64,000 bases of DNA from DATAES01 sp963721305 (lineage in GTDB: Bacteria > Actinomycetota > Acidimicrobiia > Acidimicrobiales > JACDCH01), in the NCBI GenBank assembly GCA_963721305.1, contig CAVRIR010000005.1:62001-126000 (forward strand), given 5' to 3'. The notes beneath the pieces are model-generated. The model worked only from the letters and a program-made list of their open reading frames with translations. It did not search any database and was not told where the DNA came from. This document shows positions 36,677 to 46,033 of this stretch, piece after piece (positions within the stretch are counted from its first letter, which is position 1; each line of letters starts with the position of its first letter). A program made the position numbers and the translations under genes.

Positions 36677-37414
36677 GTGTGCGCCACTTCGAAAAATACT
36701 GGAAGAATCCTGAGCTTGACCCGGCAAGACCGAGCGGCGCCGTCGCGTAGGACCCTGTGGTTGATCGTGGCGCCGATCATCGTGCTCGTGATCGCCTCGA
36801 ACGTAGGCGATGCGCTGGCGCCGTCCTTGGTCGATCGGCACCCGCTGCTGCTGATCATGCTCAACGCCCGCAACCGAAACCTGGTGCTGGTGACCAACCA
36901 GGTCGACGCGCTGCCGTACTACATCGTCGGCACGATCAGGCTGATCATCTCGGATCCGCTCTTCTACCTGCTCGGCTACCTCTACGGTGACGCCGCCATC
37001 CGGTGGATGGAGCGCAAGGCTCCCACCTACGGCCACCTCGCGCGGCGGGCCGAGCGCTTCTTCGCGGTCGCGGCGTACCCGTTGGTGTTCATCGCGCCCA
37101 ACAACTACATCTGCCTGTTCGCCGGCGCGGCAGGCATGCCGGTCGCGGCCTTCGCCATCCTGAACGTGACCGGCACGGTCGTGCGGTTGTGGTTGATCCG
37201 CATCGTCGGGGACATCTTCGACAGCCCGATCCAGTCGATCCTCGACTTCATCAAGCACTACCGCGTGCCGCTGCTCGCGATCACCATCGCGATCGTCGCG
37301 TTCACCGTGTGGAACGAGCATCGCCTGGGAAAGGGCGAGATCGAATCGCTCACCCGACTCCAGGGAGAGATCGAGGAGATCCAGGCGGAGGAGAACGAAG
37401 AGGCTGAGGAGTGA
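36677..37414 (+). CDS. VTT/DedA-like integral membrane protein
   Basis: A 245-residue multi-pass protein. Hydrophobic segments include LWLIVAPIIVLVIASNVGD, the re-entrant-like AAYPLVFIAPNNYICLFAGA typical of SNARE-associated/DedA-family (VTT) proteins, and VPLLAITIAIVAFTVW near the end, followed by an acidic tail (EEIQAEENEEAEE). Family members act in lipid scrambling or membrane homeostasis; the assignment here is moderate. The first GTG is at 36677; a TTG at about 36716 after GGAAG is an alternative. The stop overlaps the SDR start. Confidence 0.65.
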   Translation: MCATSKNTGRILSLTRQDRAAPSRRTLWLIVAPIIVLVIASNVGDALAPSLVDRHPLLLIMLNARNRNLVLVTNQVDALPYYIVGTIRLIISDPLFYLLGYLYGDAAIRWMERKAPTYGHLARRAERFFAVAAYPLVFIAPNNYICLFAGAAGMPVAAFAILNVTGTVVRLWLIRIVGDIFDSPIQSILDFIKHYRVPLLAITIAIVAFTVWNEHRLGKGEIESLTRLQGEIEEIQAEENEEAEE

Positions 37415-38151
37415 GCCGCGGCACCGCTGTCGTCACGGGCGCGTCGAGCGGCATCGGCGCGGCTGCCGCGCACCAGCTCGCGGCGGCAGGATTCGACGTC
37501 GTCATCGGCGCTCGACGTGTCGATCGCCTGCGCGAGGTCGCGACGTCGATCGGTCCGGCCGCGCGTGCACTCGAGCTCGACGTCACCGATGCCGACTCCG
37601 TCGATGCGTTCTGCGCGGCGATCGATTCGTGCCGGTTGCTGGTGAACAACGCGGGCGGCGCGCTCGGACTCGAGCCGATCGCCGATGCCGACGAGGAGAA
37701 GTGGCAGTGGATGTTCGACGCGAACGTCCTCGGGGTGATGCGGATGACGCGGGCGCTCCTTCCCAAGTTGGTGGCATCCGGTGACGGTCACGTCATCACC
37801 ATCGGTTCGATCGCGGGCATCGAGCCGTATCCCGGCGGCGCCGGCTACAACGCGGCGAAGCATGCGGTGCGCGCCCTGATGGACGTGTTGCGCATGGAGC
37901 TGCTGGGTCAACCGGTGCGGGTGAGCGAGATCGATCCGGGGATGGTCGAGACCGAGTTCTCGATCGTGCGCTTCGGTGGCGACCGGGACCGGGCGGCGAA
38001 GGTCTACGAAGGTGTCACGCCGTTGACGGCGGACGACATCGCCGACTGCATCACGTGGGTGGCCACCCGCCCGAGCCATGTCGACATCGACCAGCTCGTG
38101 GTGCGCCCGCGCGATCAGGCGCGGGCCACGATGGTCCACCGCCGGAGTTGA
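37411..38151 (+). CDS. SDR-family NAD(P)-dependent oxidoreductase
   Basis: A 246-residue classical short-chain dehydrogenase. It has the cofactor loop TGASSGIG (about 9–16), NNAGG, the catalytic Ser in ITIGSIAGIEP and the Tyr-x3-Lys GYNAAKHAV. The arrangement resembles the YdfG/serine-dehydrogenase subgroup (EIDPGMVETEFS after the active site). The GTG start overlaps the stop of the membrane-protein gene (GTGA). Substrate unknown. Confidence 0.88.
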   Translation: MSRGTAVVTGASSGIGAAAAHQLAAAGFDVVIGARRVDRLREVATSIGPAARALELDVTDADSVDAFCAAIDSCRLLVNNAGGALGLEPIADADEEKWQWMFDANVLGVMRMTRALLPKLVASGDGHVITIGSIAGIEPYPGGAGYNAAKHAVRALMDVLRMELLGQPVRVSEIDPGMVETEFSIVRFGGDRDRAAKVYEGVTPLTADDIADCITWVATRPSHVDIDQLVVRPRDQARATMVHRRS

Positions 38152-38184
38152 GCAGGCTGCTGGAGAGCCGCTCGACGATGCGAT

Positions 38185-38244
38185 CGACGGAGCCGCCAGG
38201 CGGAGGAGCGGCCACACGCGGCCTGCGTGGCCGGGGAAACGCAG
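38185..38244 (+). repeat. 60-bp GC-rich repeat, copy A
   Basis: Starts CGACGGAGCCGC and ends GGGGAAACGCAG. It aligns with the inverted copy at 49923–49981 at 53 of 60 positions with one gap. Inside it, CGGCCAC and GTGGCCG form a bulged stem. It fills the space between the convergent ends of the SDR gene and dapB. Confidence 0.75.
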
Positions 38245-38247
38245 TGC

Positions 38248-38994
38248 TCAGAGATCGAGCAGGGCGTCGAGGCCGACGGTGACGCCCGGGTGGTGGGGCA
38301 CCTGCTTCACTGCGAGCAGGACACCGGGCATGAAGCTCGTTCGGTCCGTCGTGTCGTGGCGGATCACGAGCGTCTGACCAGTGGTGCCCAGGATCACCTC
38401 TTGATGGGCGACCATCCCCTGCATACGGACCGAGTGCACGTGGATGCCGCCCGGACCCTCGCCGCCGCGCGCACCCTCGACCACTTCCTCTTCGGTCGGA
38501 TCGGGCGCCCATTCCGGCTTCGCCGCCGCCATCTTCGCGGCGGTGAGCATCGCGGTGCCCGATGGTGAGTCGCGCTTCGCGTTGTGATGCAGCTCGATGA
38601 TCTCCGCGGTGTCGAAGTACGGCGCCGCGAGCTCGGCCATTCGCATCATGAGGACCGCGCCGATCGCGAAGTTGGGCGCGATCACACAGTTGCTCTCGGT
38701 GAACACTGATGCGAACCGGTCATGGTCGCGCCCGTCGAATCCTGTCGTGCCGACGACCGCGTGCACCGCGTTGTCCGCGGCCCACAGCACGTTCTCGCGC
38801 GCCGCACTGACGTGAGTGAAGTCGACGACGACGTCGACCTTCGGCATCTGCTCGACGATGGTGACGCCCTGCACCTGCTCGCCGAGATGGTTCGGATCGA
38901 CGGCTGCGGCGAGCTCGAGGTCGTCGTCGTTTGCGACCGCTTCGCACACCGTCCTGCCCATGCGCCCGCCCGCACCGAACACACCGACCCGCAT
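38248..38994 (-). CDS. dapB: 4-hydroxy-tetrahydrodipicolinate reductase
   Basis: DapB reduces 4-hydroxy-tetrahydrodipicolinate to tetrahydrodipicolinate, the step between DapA and DapD. The 248-residue protein has the nucleotide-binding start MRVGVFGAGGRMGRTV, VVDFTHVSAARENV, VVGTTGFDG and the catalytic/substrate motif IIELHHNAKRDSPSGTAM. The ATG at 38992–38994 begins the conserved Rossmann strand; upstream in-frame sequence is unrelated. It stands apart from the other dap genes. Confidence 0.96.
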   Translation of the reverse strand: MRVGVFGAGGRMGRTVCEAVANDDDLELAAAVDPNHLGEQVQGVTIVEQMPKVDVVVDFTHVSAARENVLWAADNAVHAVVGTTGFDGRDHDRFASVFTESNCVIAPNFAIGAVLMMRMAELAAPYFDTAEIIELHHNAKRDSPSGTAMLTAAKMAAAKPEWAPDPTEEEVVEGARGGEGPGGIHVHSVRMQGMVAHQEVILGTTGQTLVIRHDTTDRTSFMPGVLLAVKQVPHHPGVTVGLDALLDL

Positions 38995-39228
38995 CACGCG
39001 GGACAACCTACTGACCGTTCTGCAGCGCGGCCGCGACGTTTGTCTCTCAGGCGTCGTCGTGCACGACCCGTGCAACGAGGGCGCTCCGAGCCCACTGCAC
39101 CGAGGCGAGCGTGCGCACGGCCAGCGCCCACCGGCCCATGCCGAATCGTCGCTCCGTCAGCCGGTCAGGTCCAGATCGGCGACGCCGAGTCCTTCGAACG
39201 CTGACCCTGGCATCGAACGGACGACGGA
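38995..39228. other. 234-bp spacer between the M16 protease gene and dapB
   Basis: No convincing gene is visible. On the minus strand, 39047–39139 could encode a 30-residue peptide (MGRWALAVRTLASVQWARS and a short tail) after a weak GGAG, ending 53 bp before dapB. Its hydrophobic, coding-like start is noted, but there is not enough to call a gene. Confidence 0.4.
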
Positions 39229-40500
39229 TCAGCCGAACACGGATTCGTCGAACGGGCCGACCACGGCGAGGGATCGGGGACCGTTCAGCACGCGCCGCAT
39301 GACCCGCAGGACGTCGCCGGTGGTCACGGCGCGCACGCGCTCGACCTGCTCGTCCACTGACAGCCGCTCGACCGGCGACAGCTCGCTGCGACCGAGCCGT
39401 CCCATCCGACTCCCGCTGTCCTCGAGACTCAAGAGGAACGATCCGACGATGTACCCGGCCGCAACGGCCAGCTCCTGGTCGGTGATGCCGTCGTTGACCA
39501 ACCGGTCGACCTCGTCCTCGACGAGCTCCTTGACCTCACGCGCCCTGTTGGGGGCGGTGCCGACGTAGACGAGCAACAGTCCCGCGTCGGTGTACAGCGA
39601 CGAGCCCGAGTAGACGCTGTAGGCCAGTCCCCGCTGCTCGCGGATCTCCTGGAACAGCCGGCTCGACATACCGCCGCCGAACACCTGGTTGCCGACGGCA
39701 AGCGCGAACCGGTCGGGATCGCCTTGCTCGAGTGCTCGCCAGCCGAACGCGATGTGCGCCTGCTCGGTCGGGCGGTGATGCACGACGAGCGCCGTGGGCT
39801 CGTGCGCCGGCGCCTGCCGTGCGACCCGGGCGCCGGAATCCATTCCTTCGAGGAACCCCTTCACGCCATCGACGACGTCGGCGTGCTCGAGCTGTCCCGC
39901 CGCGGCGACGACGACGTTTGCGGGCCGGTAGTGCTCGTCGAAGAAGCCCGCGATGTCGTCGCGCCCGAGCGCGACGACCGTGTTGGCGGCGCCGAGCACC
40001 TCGCGCCCGAGCGGATGTTCGGGGAACATGGCCTCCGCGAGCAACGAGTGGACCTTGTCGTCCGGCGTGTCCTCCGACAGCGCGAGCTCTTCGAGGATCA
40101 CCTCGCGCTCGGCGTCGATCTCGTCCGGTCGCAGCGCCGGCTCGGACAGCACCTCGCACAGCAGGTCGAGCCCGAACCCGAGCTCGTCGGCCGGCAAGCG
40201 CGTGTAGTACGCGGTGTGCTCGCGCGACGTGAACGCGTTCATCTCACCGCCGACGGCGTCGACCGATTCGGCGATGTCGCGGGCGGACCGGCGCTCCGTC
40301 CCCTTGAACACGAGATGCTCGAGGAAGTGGGACGCCCCTGCCAGCTCTGCGTCCTCGTCGCGGCCGCCGACCGCCACCCAGAATCCGGTGGTGACCGACC
40401 GGGCCTCCGGCATCCGCTCGGTGACAACCGGGATGCCGTTGGCCAGGACGGTCCTCTGAACCTCGGGTTCGCTCAAATCGTCAACGTCGGCGATCGCCAC
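39229..40500 (-). CDS. M16-family (pitrilysin/processing-peptidase-like) zinc protease
   Basis: A 423-residue M16 metallopeptidase. The inverted zinc motif is HFLEH (His58, Glu61, His62) in GASHFLEHLVFKGT, with the downstream Glu in EREVILEELALSED and the C-terminal half carrying FGGGMSSRLFQEIREQRGLA. Family members clip small peptides or leader sequences. The gene follows pnp directly, a pairing common in Gram-positive bacteria. The GTG at 40498–40500 overlaps pnp by 20 bp; a TTG at 40474–40476 is an alternative. Confidence 0.88.
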   Translation of the reverse strand: MAIADVDDLSEPEVQRTVLANGIPVVTERMPEARSVTTGFWVAVGGRDEDAELAGASHFLEHLVFKGTERRSARDIAESVDAVGGEMNAFTSREHTAYYTRLPADELGFGLDLLCEVLSEPALRPDEIDAEREVILEELALSEDTPDDKVHSLLAEAMFPEHPLGREVLGAANTVVALGRDDIAGFFDEHYRPANVVVAAAGQLEHADVVDGVKGFLEGMDSGARVARQAPAHEPTALVVHHRPTEQAHIAFGWRALEQGDPDRFALAVGNQVFGGGMSSRLFQEIREQRGLAYSVYSGSSLYTDAGLLLVYVGTAPNRAREVKELVEDEVDRLVNDGITDQELAVAAGYIVGSFLLSLEDSGSRMGRLGRSELSPVERLSVDEQVERVRAVTTGDVLRVMRRVLNGPRSLAVVGPFDESVFG

Positions 40501-42931
40501 CACGGCCGCTGCCGCCGCGACCTCCGCGTCCGCCGCGCCCACGATCGCCACCGCGATCACCTCGGTCGCCGCCGCGGTCGCCGCCGACCTCGGCCGGACC
40601 AAGATCGCCGAACTCCTCGCGCAGCTCGGCGTCGAACGAGTCCTCGAACGACACTTCGTCGCGCCCGCCGCCGGAACGGCCGCGCTCGCCACCGTTGCCG
40701 CCGCGGCCCGATGACGAGCCCCCGTCACCCGAGTCGCTGTGACCGCTCGACCCGTTGCCGCCGAGCGGCGTCAACGGACTGAGCGAGACCTTCCCGCTCG
40801 GGTCGACATCGTCGACGCGGACCTCGACCTCGTCGCCGAGCTCGAGTACGTCCTCGACCTTGTCGATGCGCTTGCCGCCACCCATCTTGGAGATGTGCAG
40901 CAGGCCGTCACGGCCCGGAAGGATGTTGATGAACGCACCGAACTTCGTGATGTTCACCACGCGGCCGGTGTAGACCTCGCCGACGCCTGCGGTCGGCGGG
41001 TTGAGGATCAGTTGGATCTGGCGCTTCGCCTCTTCGACGGCGCCGCCGTCGACCGAACCGATCGCGACGGTGCCGACGCTGCCGTCGTCGTCGACGGAGA
41101 TGTCGGCGCCGGTCTCGAGCTGGATGGCATTGATGACCTTGCCCTTGGGCCCGATCACCTCGCCGATCTTGTCCATCGGGATCTCGAAGCTGATGATCTT
41201 CGGCGCAGTGTCACCGACCTCGTCGCGCGGCTCGCTGATCGTCTGCTTCATCACCTCGAGGATCTTCATGCGCGCGTCACGCGCCTGCTGCAGAGCCTGC
41301 GCGAGGACGTCGGCGGGAAGGCCGTCGATCTTCGTGTCGAGCTGCAGCGCGGTCACGAACTCGCTCGTGCCGGCGACCTTGAAGTCCATGTCGCCGAACG
41401 CGTCCTCGGCACCGAGGATGTCGGTGAGGGTGGTGTACTTGCCACCCTCGTAGACGAGACCCATGGCGATGCCGGCGACGTGCGCACGAATCGGAACGCC
41501 GGCGTCCATCAGCGACAGCGACGACGCGCACACCGAGCCCATCGACGTCGAACCGTTCGACGACAGCACCTCGGACACGAGCCGCAGTGTGTACGGGAAC
41601 GACGCCTTGCTCGGAACAACCGGCAGCAACGCGCGTTCGGCGAGCAAGCCGTGACCGATCTCCCGTCGCTTCGGACTGCCCACCCGGCCGGTCTCCCCGT
41701 TCGCGTGCGGCGGCATGTTGTAGTGGTGCATGTACCGCTTGCGATCTTCCGGCGCGAGCGTGTCGAGCAACTGGTCCATCTTCGGCATGCCCAGCGTGCA
41801 CACGTCGAGCACCTGCGTCTCGCCACGCTGGAACAGCCCGCTGCCATGCGCGGTGGGCAGCACGTGCACCTCGGCGGACAGCGGGCGGATGTCGGTCGGC
41901 GTGCGGCCGTCGATGCGCAGGCCCTCTTCGACGATGCGCTTGCGGACGACCTTCTTCGTGAGCGAACGCACGGCGGCCTTGACTTCGGACACGCGGCCTT
42001 CGAACTCCGCGCCTTCGCCGGTGAGCTGCTCGAGGATGTCGCTCGTCGCGGCATCCGTGGCCACCGAGCGCTCGGCCTTGTCGGCGATCGTCTGCGCCTT
42101 CGCGAGTTGCTCGCTGCCGATCGCGGTCACGCGCTCGAGCATCTCGGGCGTGTAGTCGAGCATCGGCTCGTACTCGATCGTCGGACGCGTGCCCGCCTTC
42201 TCGACGAGCTGTCGCTGCATCTCGATCGAGTCGCGGATCCACTGCTTCGACTCTTCGAGCCCGGCGGCGATGACCTCCTCGGTCACCTTCGGCGCGCCCT
42301 CGTCGTAGTACTCGCACGCCCGCTCGGTTCCGCCGGCCTCGACCATCATGATCGCGATGTCGCCGCTGTCCGTCTGCCGGCCGGCGACGACGAGCTCGAA
42401 CGTCGACGCGTCACCTTGCTCGTAGGTCGGATGCGGGTTCCACTGGCCGTCCTGCGAGTACGCAACGCGCACCGCACCGATCGGACCGTCGAACGGGATG
42501 CCCGACAACATGAGTGCGGCGCTCGCGGCGTTGATGCCGAGCACGTCTTGCGGGTTCTGCTGATCGGCACCGAGCACGGTGATCACGACCTGGGTCTCAT
42601 TGCGGTAGCCGTCGGGGAACGACGGGCGCAACGGACGGTCGATCAGGCGGGCGTTCAGGATGGCGAGATCGCTCGGCCGTCCTTCACGACGGAAGAACGA
42701 GCCGGGGATCTTGCCGGCCGCGTACATGCGCTCTTCGACGTCGACGGTCAGCGGGAAGAAGTCGATGCCTTCTCGCACGCTGCGCGCCGCGTTCGCGGTG
42801 GCCAGCACCATGGTGCCGCCCAGCGTCGCGACGACTGCACCTTGCGACTGCGGTGCGAGCTTGCCGGTCTCGAAGGACAGGGTTTTGTCGGTGCCCGATA
42901 CGGCACCGGACACGGAAATGGCCTCAGCCAC
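40481..42931 (-). CDS. pnp: Polyribonucleotide nucleotidyltransferase (PNPase)
   Basis: PNPase degrades RNA 3'-to-5' with phosphate. The 816-residue protein has two RNase PH domains (first starting near VRFPL-like FFPLTVDVEERMYAAGKIPG; second with DQLLDTLAPEDRKRYMHHYN), a KH domain (IGPKGKVINAI) and an S1 domain (VYTGRVVNITKFGAFINI). It ends in a Gly/Arg/Asp-rich tail of about 60 residues, a likely flexible RNA-binding extension. The GTG at 42929–42931 follows AGGAG. It is downstream of rpsO, as in many bacteria. Confidence 0.96.
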   Translation of the reverse strand: MAEAISVSGAVSGTDKTLSFETGKLAPQSQGAVVATLGGTMVLATANAARSVREGIDFFPLTVDVEERMYAAGKIPGSFFRREGRPSDLAILNARLIDRPLRPSFPDGYRNETQVVITVLGADQQNPQDVLGINAASAALMLSGIPFDGPIGAVRVAYSQDGQWNPHPTYEQGDASTFELVVAGRQTDSGDIAIMMVEAGGTERACEYYDEGAPKVTEEVIAAGLEESKQWIRDSIEMQRQLVEKAGTRPTIEYEPMLDYTPEMLERVTAIGSEQLAKAQTIADKAERSVATDAATSDILEQLTGEGAEFEGRVSEVKAAVRSLTKKVVRKRIVEEGLRIDGRTPTDIRPLSAEVHVLPTAHGSGLFQRGETQVLDVCTLGMPKMDQLLDTLAPEDRKRYMHHYNMPPHANGETGRVGSPKRREIGHGLLAERALLPVVPSKASFPYTLRLVSEVLSSNGSTSMGSVCASSLSLMDAGVPIRAHVAGIAMGLVYEGGKYTTLTDILGAEDAFGDMDFKVAGTSEFVTALQLDTKIDGLPADVLAQALQQARDARMKILEVMKQTISEPRDEVGDTAPKIISFEIPMDKIGEVIGPKGKVINAIQLETGADISVDDDGSVGTVAIGSVDGGAVEEAKRQIQLILNPPTAGVGEVYTGRVVNITKFGAFINILPGRDGLLHISKMGGGKRIDKVEDVLELGDEVEVRVDDVDPSGKVSLSPLTPLGGNGSSGHSDSGDGGSSSGRGGNGGERGRSGGGRDEVSFEDSFDAELREEFGDLGPAEVGGDRGGDRGDRGGDRGRGGRGGRGGSGRGGDRRR

Positions 42932-42950
42932 GTTGCGCTCCTCTCGGGGG

Positions 42951-43038
42951 CTGCTGCGGCGGGGCCAGTTCCCAGTTGTCCGCTTCCCGAGAAGTCCCGA
43001 GCCGCCGGCAACTGGCAGCTGACCCGCCCCCGCAGCAG
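42951..43038 (-). promoter_or_regulatory. Structured rpsO–pnp intercistronic leader
   Basis: CTGCTGCGG (42951–42959) pairs with CCGCAGCAG (43030–43038), and inside it CCAGTTG (42972–42978) pairs with CAACTGG (43009–43015). On the minus strand this puts a long interrupted stem just before the pnp ribosome site. In E. coli a stem at this place is cut by RNase III and lets PNPase repress itself; the same here is inference. Confidence 0.55.
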
Positions 43039-43083
43039 GCGCGGGTTTTGGGTTTGTGTGTTGTGGCCGCCGGGGCGGCGGCG

Positions 43084-43356
43084 TTACCGGCGCAGGCCGA
43101 GCTTGCCGATGATCTGGCGGTAGCGCTGCACGTCGTTGGCTCGCACGTAGTCGAGCAAGCGGCGGCGGCGACCGACCAGCATGAGCAGCCCGCGCCGGCT
43201 GTGGTGGTCCTTCTTGTGGACCTTGAGGTGTTCGGTGAGGTGGTTGATGCGCTCGGTCAGGAGCGCGATCTGCACCTCGGGGGATCCGGTGTCAGTGTCG
43301 TGCAGGCGGTGCTCGGCGATGATGCCTGGCTTGGCCTGGTCGATCTTCTCGGACAT
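43084..43356 (-). CDS. rpsO: 30S ribosomal protein S15
   Basis: S15 is a primary binder of 16S rRNA in the small-subunit platform. The 90-residue product has the expected sequence: GSPEVQIALLTERINHLTEH, KKDHHSRRGLLMLVGRRRRL and LDYVRANDVQRYRQIIGKLG. Length is one residue over typical. It is the first gene before pnp, with a 152-bp structured spacer between them. The ATG is at 43354–43356. Confidence 0.97.
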   Translation of the reverse strand: MSEKIDQAKPGIIAEHRLHDTDTGSPEVQIALLTERINHLTEHLKVHKKDHHSRRGLLMLVGRRRRLLDYVRANDVQRYRQIIGKLGLRR

Positions 43357-43519
43357 GGTTGGTTCCTGGACTTTCGGTCGGGCATCGGACCCAGCCGCGG
43401 CCCCGCCAGGCGGCCGCCGCAGCTTGAACGCGTGGGGCCTCCTGGCACCAAGCGTCGAGCAAGGCTAGCAGCCGGACTTTCCGCGGACCCACTCGCTGCG
43501 AAAACGCTAGACACCAGGA

Positions 43520-43996
43520 ATGGCGAGTTGGGGCGAGTTGCGAACCGCACGTCCGGAGCTCGCTGACGGAGGACGGGCACTGCTCTACCGCGTCGGAGGC
43601 GTCGGTCTGGCCTACCTCGGGACCGTCGCGGCCGATGGACGGCCCCGGGTGAACCCGGTCTGCCCACTGCTGACGGACGACGACGTGTACGCCTTCGTTG
43701 TGCCGGGGCCGAAGCGCCACGACCTGCTTCGGGACGGGCGCTACACGCTGCACACGTTCCCGACGGACGACAACGAGGACGCCTTCTCCTTCGGCGGCCG
43801 GGCCGCGGCCGTGGGCGACGCCGCGACCCGGGATCGCCTGGCGCAGCAGTTCGTGGACGAGCGGTCGGCGATCGGACTCGGGCTCGACGCGTTGACGGAG
43901 CAGTTGTTGTTCCGGTTCGACCTCGAGCGGTGCATGCTCACGCGGACGACCGGGTTCGGCGATCCGGCGCCGGCGCACACCATTTGGAGTGGTTGA
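43520..43996 (+). CDS. Pyridoxamine-5'-phosphate-oxidase-fold protein
   Basis: A 158-residue FMN/F420-binding split-barrel protein. Marks of the fold are GLAYLGTVAADGRPRVNPVC near the start and KRHDLLRDGRYTLHTFP. Members include general stress proteins and F420-dependent reductases; the cofactor cannot be read from the sequence. It diverges from rpsO across a 163-bp promoter region and precedes the lipoprotein gene by 54 bp. Confidence 0.82.
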   Translation: MASWGELRTARPELADGGRALLYRVGGVGLAYLGTVAADGRPRVNPVCPLLTDDDVYAFVVPGPKRHDLLRDGRYTLHTFPTDDNEDAFSFGGRAAAVGDAATRDRLAQQFVDERSAIGLGLDALTEQLLFRFDLERCMLTRTTGFGDPAPAHTIWSG

Positions 43997-44050
43997 GATG
44001 GACTGAAAGGGACTCGCGATCCGCTACGGAGAGTGGCTAAGATTGCACGA

Positions 44051-44571
44051 ATGTCCAAAGCAGTATGGGCGGCAGTACTTGCAGTCGTGGTGTTGGCGGG
44101 TTGTTCCGGTGGCGGCGGGAAGCAAGCGATGGAACCGACCACGACCACGGTCGCGCCCACGACCACCTCACTGACGCCGACCACGGAATCGCAAGAAGCC
44201 CAGGTGAAACAGGCCTACCTGGATTACTGGCAGATGGTCGACCGACTGTCTCGCGGCGCCCGACCCCGACGATCCCGAGCTTGCCGAGCGCTCGCGGTCG
44301 AACCCGTGCTGTCGCGCCTCCGCGATGACTCTGACGACCGCGCAGCAGAACGGCACGCACCACTCGTCTCCTGTCGACGCGTACTCGCACCGAGTCGACC
44401 AGCACGTCCAGTAGCGGGCGACGGCCTCGATCGACGGACTGCTTCGTCGACGGACCAGCGGTGAAGTTGACGCCAACGGAGCGAGTGATCGACGACGCCG
44501 TCGACTACGAAGCTCAGCTAGACGCTCACCGTTGTCCTACAGGCGAGCCGCTGGAAGGTAAGCAGACGTGA
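44051..44571 (+). CDS. Putative lipoprotein, frameshifted
   Basis: The N-terminus is a clear lipoprotein signal: MSKAVWAAVLAVVVLAGCSG, with the lipobox cysteine at residue 18, then a Thr-rich linker (TTTTVAPTTTSLTPTTES) and AQVKQAYLDYWQMVDRLS. After about 44255 the likely protein (PDPDDPELAERS, then CFVDGPAVK and VIDDAVDYEAQLDAHR) continues through several frames to a TGA at 44569–44571. At least three indels are needed to join it. A short actinobacterial secreted-protein family seems likely. The stop overlaps the next start (GTGA), so decay is not certain. Confidence 0.55.
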
Positions 44572-45424
44572 CGGTTCGTGAATCGCAACACCTGGTAGAG
44601 CCGCATGCGCTTCGTCGCTGGCTAGTCGCTCTCGTCGGGGTGGTGATCGCGATGTTCGTACGCCAGCGCTTCGCTGAACGGTGCATAGCGGTGCCACGTC
44701 CGGTCCCAACGGTGATCCGGTGGTGTTCGTGGGCACGCCCGGTGACTCGCAGCCAGGCGGGTCGTCGGGCGGCGACGGGTCGGTCACGTGCGGCATGTTT
44801 GACATCACGGGGGTCGCAGGGTCCGGGATCACCCTCGGCGTAGGCGACGCAGCCGTCGATCCAGTCGTCGGCGATCCCTACATCGTCGTGTGCCGCAACG
44901 CCGACGACGTCGTCGTGTACCAGCGGGTCATCTACTACCAACCCAACACCGTCACCGTCGACGCGGCGACGCTCGCGCGGCAGGCGTACCGGGAACTCCC
45001 GCTGTTGTACCCGCAGCCATACACCGCTCCCCCGGCGAACGTCAGCCAGCTCGTCGGCGTCCGCACGTGGTTCTGGATCGACTCCAACCAGTGGCAGCCG
45101 CGCACCGCGACCGCGTCGGTGCCGGGACTGTCGGCGACGGTGACGGCCCGCCCTACGGTCGTCCGTTGGGACACCGGTGATGGCGTCATCGTCACGTGCA
45201 ACGGTCCCGGCACGCCGTACGACCCGAACCGTGCCGACGAGCTCCAGCGCTCCGACTGCTCACACGTCTTCGAGCACGACGGCATTCACGATGTACGAGC
45301 GACGATCGTGTGGGAGGTCCGGTGGGCCGCATCCGACGGCACCACCGGAACGCTTCCCGACGTGACGCGGGCAACGCAGTTCACGCTCCAAGCGCAGGAG
45401 CGTCAGGCCGTCATCAACGGCTGA
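44568..45424 (+). CDS. Secreted/membrane-anchored protein with PKD-like end, frameshifted
   Basis: From the GTG at 44568 the sequence begins VTVRESQHLVEPHALRRWLV with a hydrophobic segment (VALVGVVIAMFV). After an indel near 44690 it continues as GDPVVFVGTPGDSQPGG and a long extracellular part ending in a beta-sandwich region with PTVVRWDTGDGVIVTC and CSHVFEHDGIHDVRATIV, like PKD-type domains of actinobacterial surface proteins. A pair of cysteines (C in VTCNG, C in SDCSH) could form a disulfide. It is coupled to the lipoprotein gene and its end overlaps the convergent flavodoxin gene by 22 bp. Confidence 0.6.
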
Positions 45425-45948
45425 ACGCCCAGGCGTTGTCCGAGGGCGGCGGCCCACTCCTCGGCGCGGGAGGCTTCGCCGGCGTCGAGGACGTGACCGC
45501 CCTTCGCCATGAAGAAGCTCTTCTTGGCGATCACGTGCGCGCCGTGCTTGCGCAACCGGCGGGTGATGCCGCGGCCGGCACGTCCCGTGACGAATCCGGG
45601 CCCATGCGCTCGCGTGTCGAACACCGCGACGTCGAGACCGCGACGGATGTCGAGCGTGGCGAGCCACTCCCGCAGTCCTGGACCAAGCGCAGTGGGCTCG
45701 AGCTCGAAACCACTGCCTTCCTTCTCCGCCATCTTCTTCGCCGAATCGCGGGTGCGCGGGCTCACCATGCCGTGCACGTGCGTCGGTCCACCCACGACCA
45801 GGAGATCAGCGGTTTGCAGCAGTTCAGGCGTCACCTCGCTCACGTGCGAAACCGAAACGTCGAACGCCGGCTCGAGTCCTCCGGCGACGCGATTCGCGAT
45901 CTCCCGACTGTTGCCGAACATCGACTCATACACAACGAGAGCCTTCAT
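45403..45948 (-). CDS. Flavodoxin-family protein
   Basis: A 181-residue flavodoxin-like FMN protein. The phosphate-binding loop is the start MKALVVYESMFGNSREIA, followed by LLVVGGPTHVHGMVSPRTRD and VAVFDTRAHGPGFVTGRAG around the flavin. The ATG at 45946–45948 follows GAGGAGAA. It diverges from the FMN-barrel gene at 46115; a DosR-type box lies in the shared 166-bp spacer. The electron partners are unknown. Confidence 0.85.
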   Translation of the reverse strand: MKALVVYESMFGNSREIANRVAGGLEPAFDVSVSHVSEVTPELLQTADLLVVGGPTHVHGMVSPRTRDSAKKMAEKEGSGFELEPTALGPGLREWLATLDIRRGLDVAVFDTRAHGPGFVTGRAGRGITRRLRKHGAHVIAKKSFFMAKGGHVLDAGEASRAEEWAAALGQRLGVQPLMTA

Positions 45949-46033
45949 CACGTTCTCCTCTCGCTTGTCACGCCGTAACGATGGGCCTCCCTCGGCGTCG
46001 CGTCCAGAGCAGAAGGTCACACGGCGCGAGAAA

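Noticed and set aside
39047..39139. 30-residue minus-strand peptide before dapB
   Set aside because: Only a weak ribosome site and no family similarity; noted in the spacer entry only.
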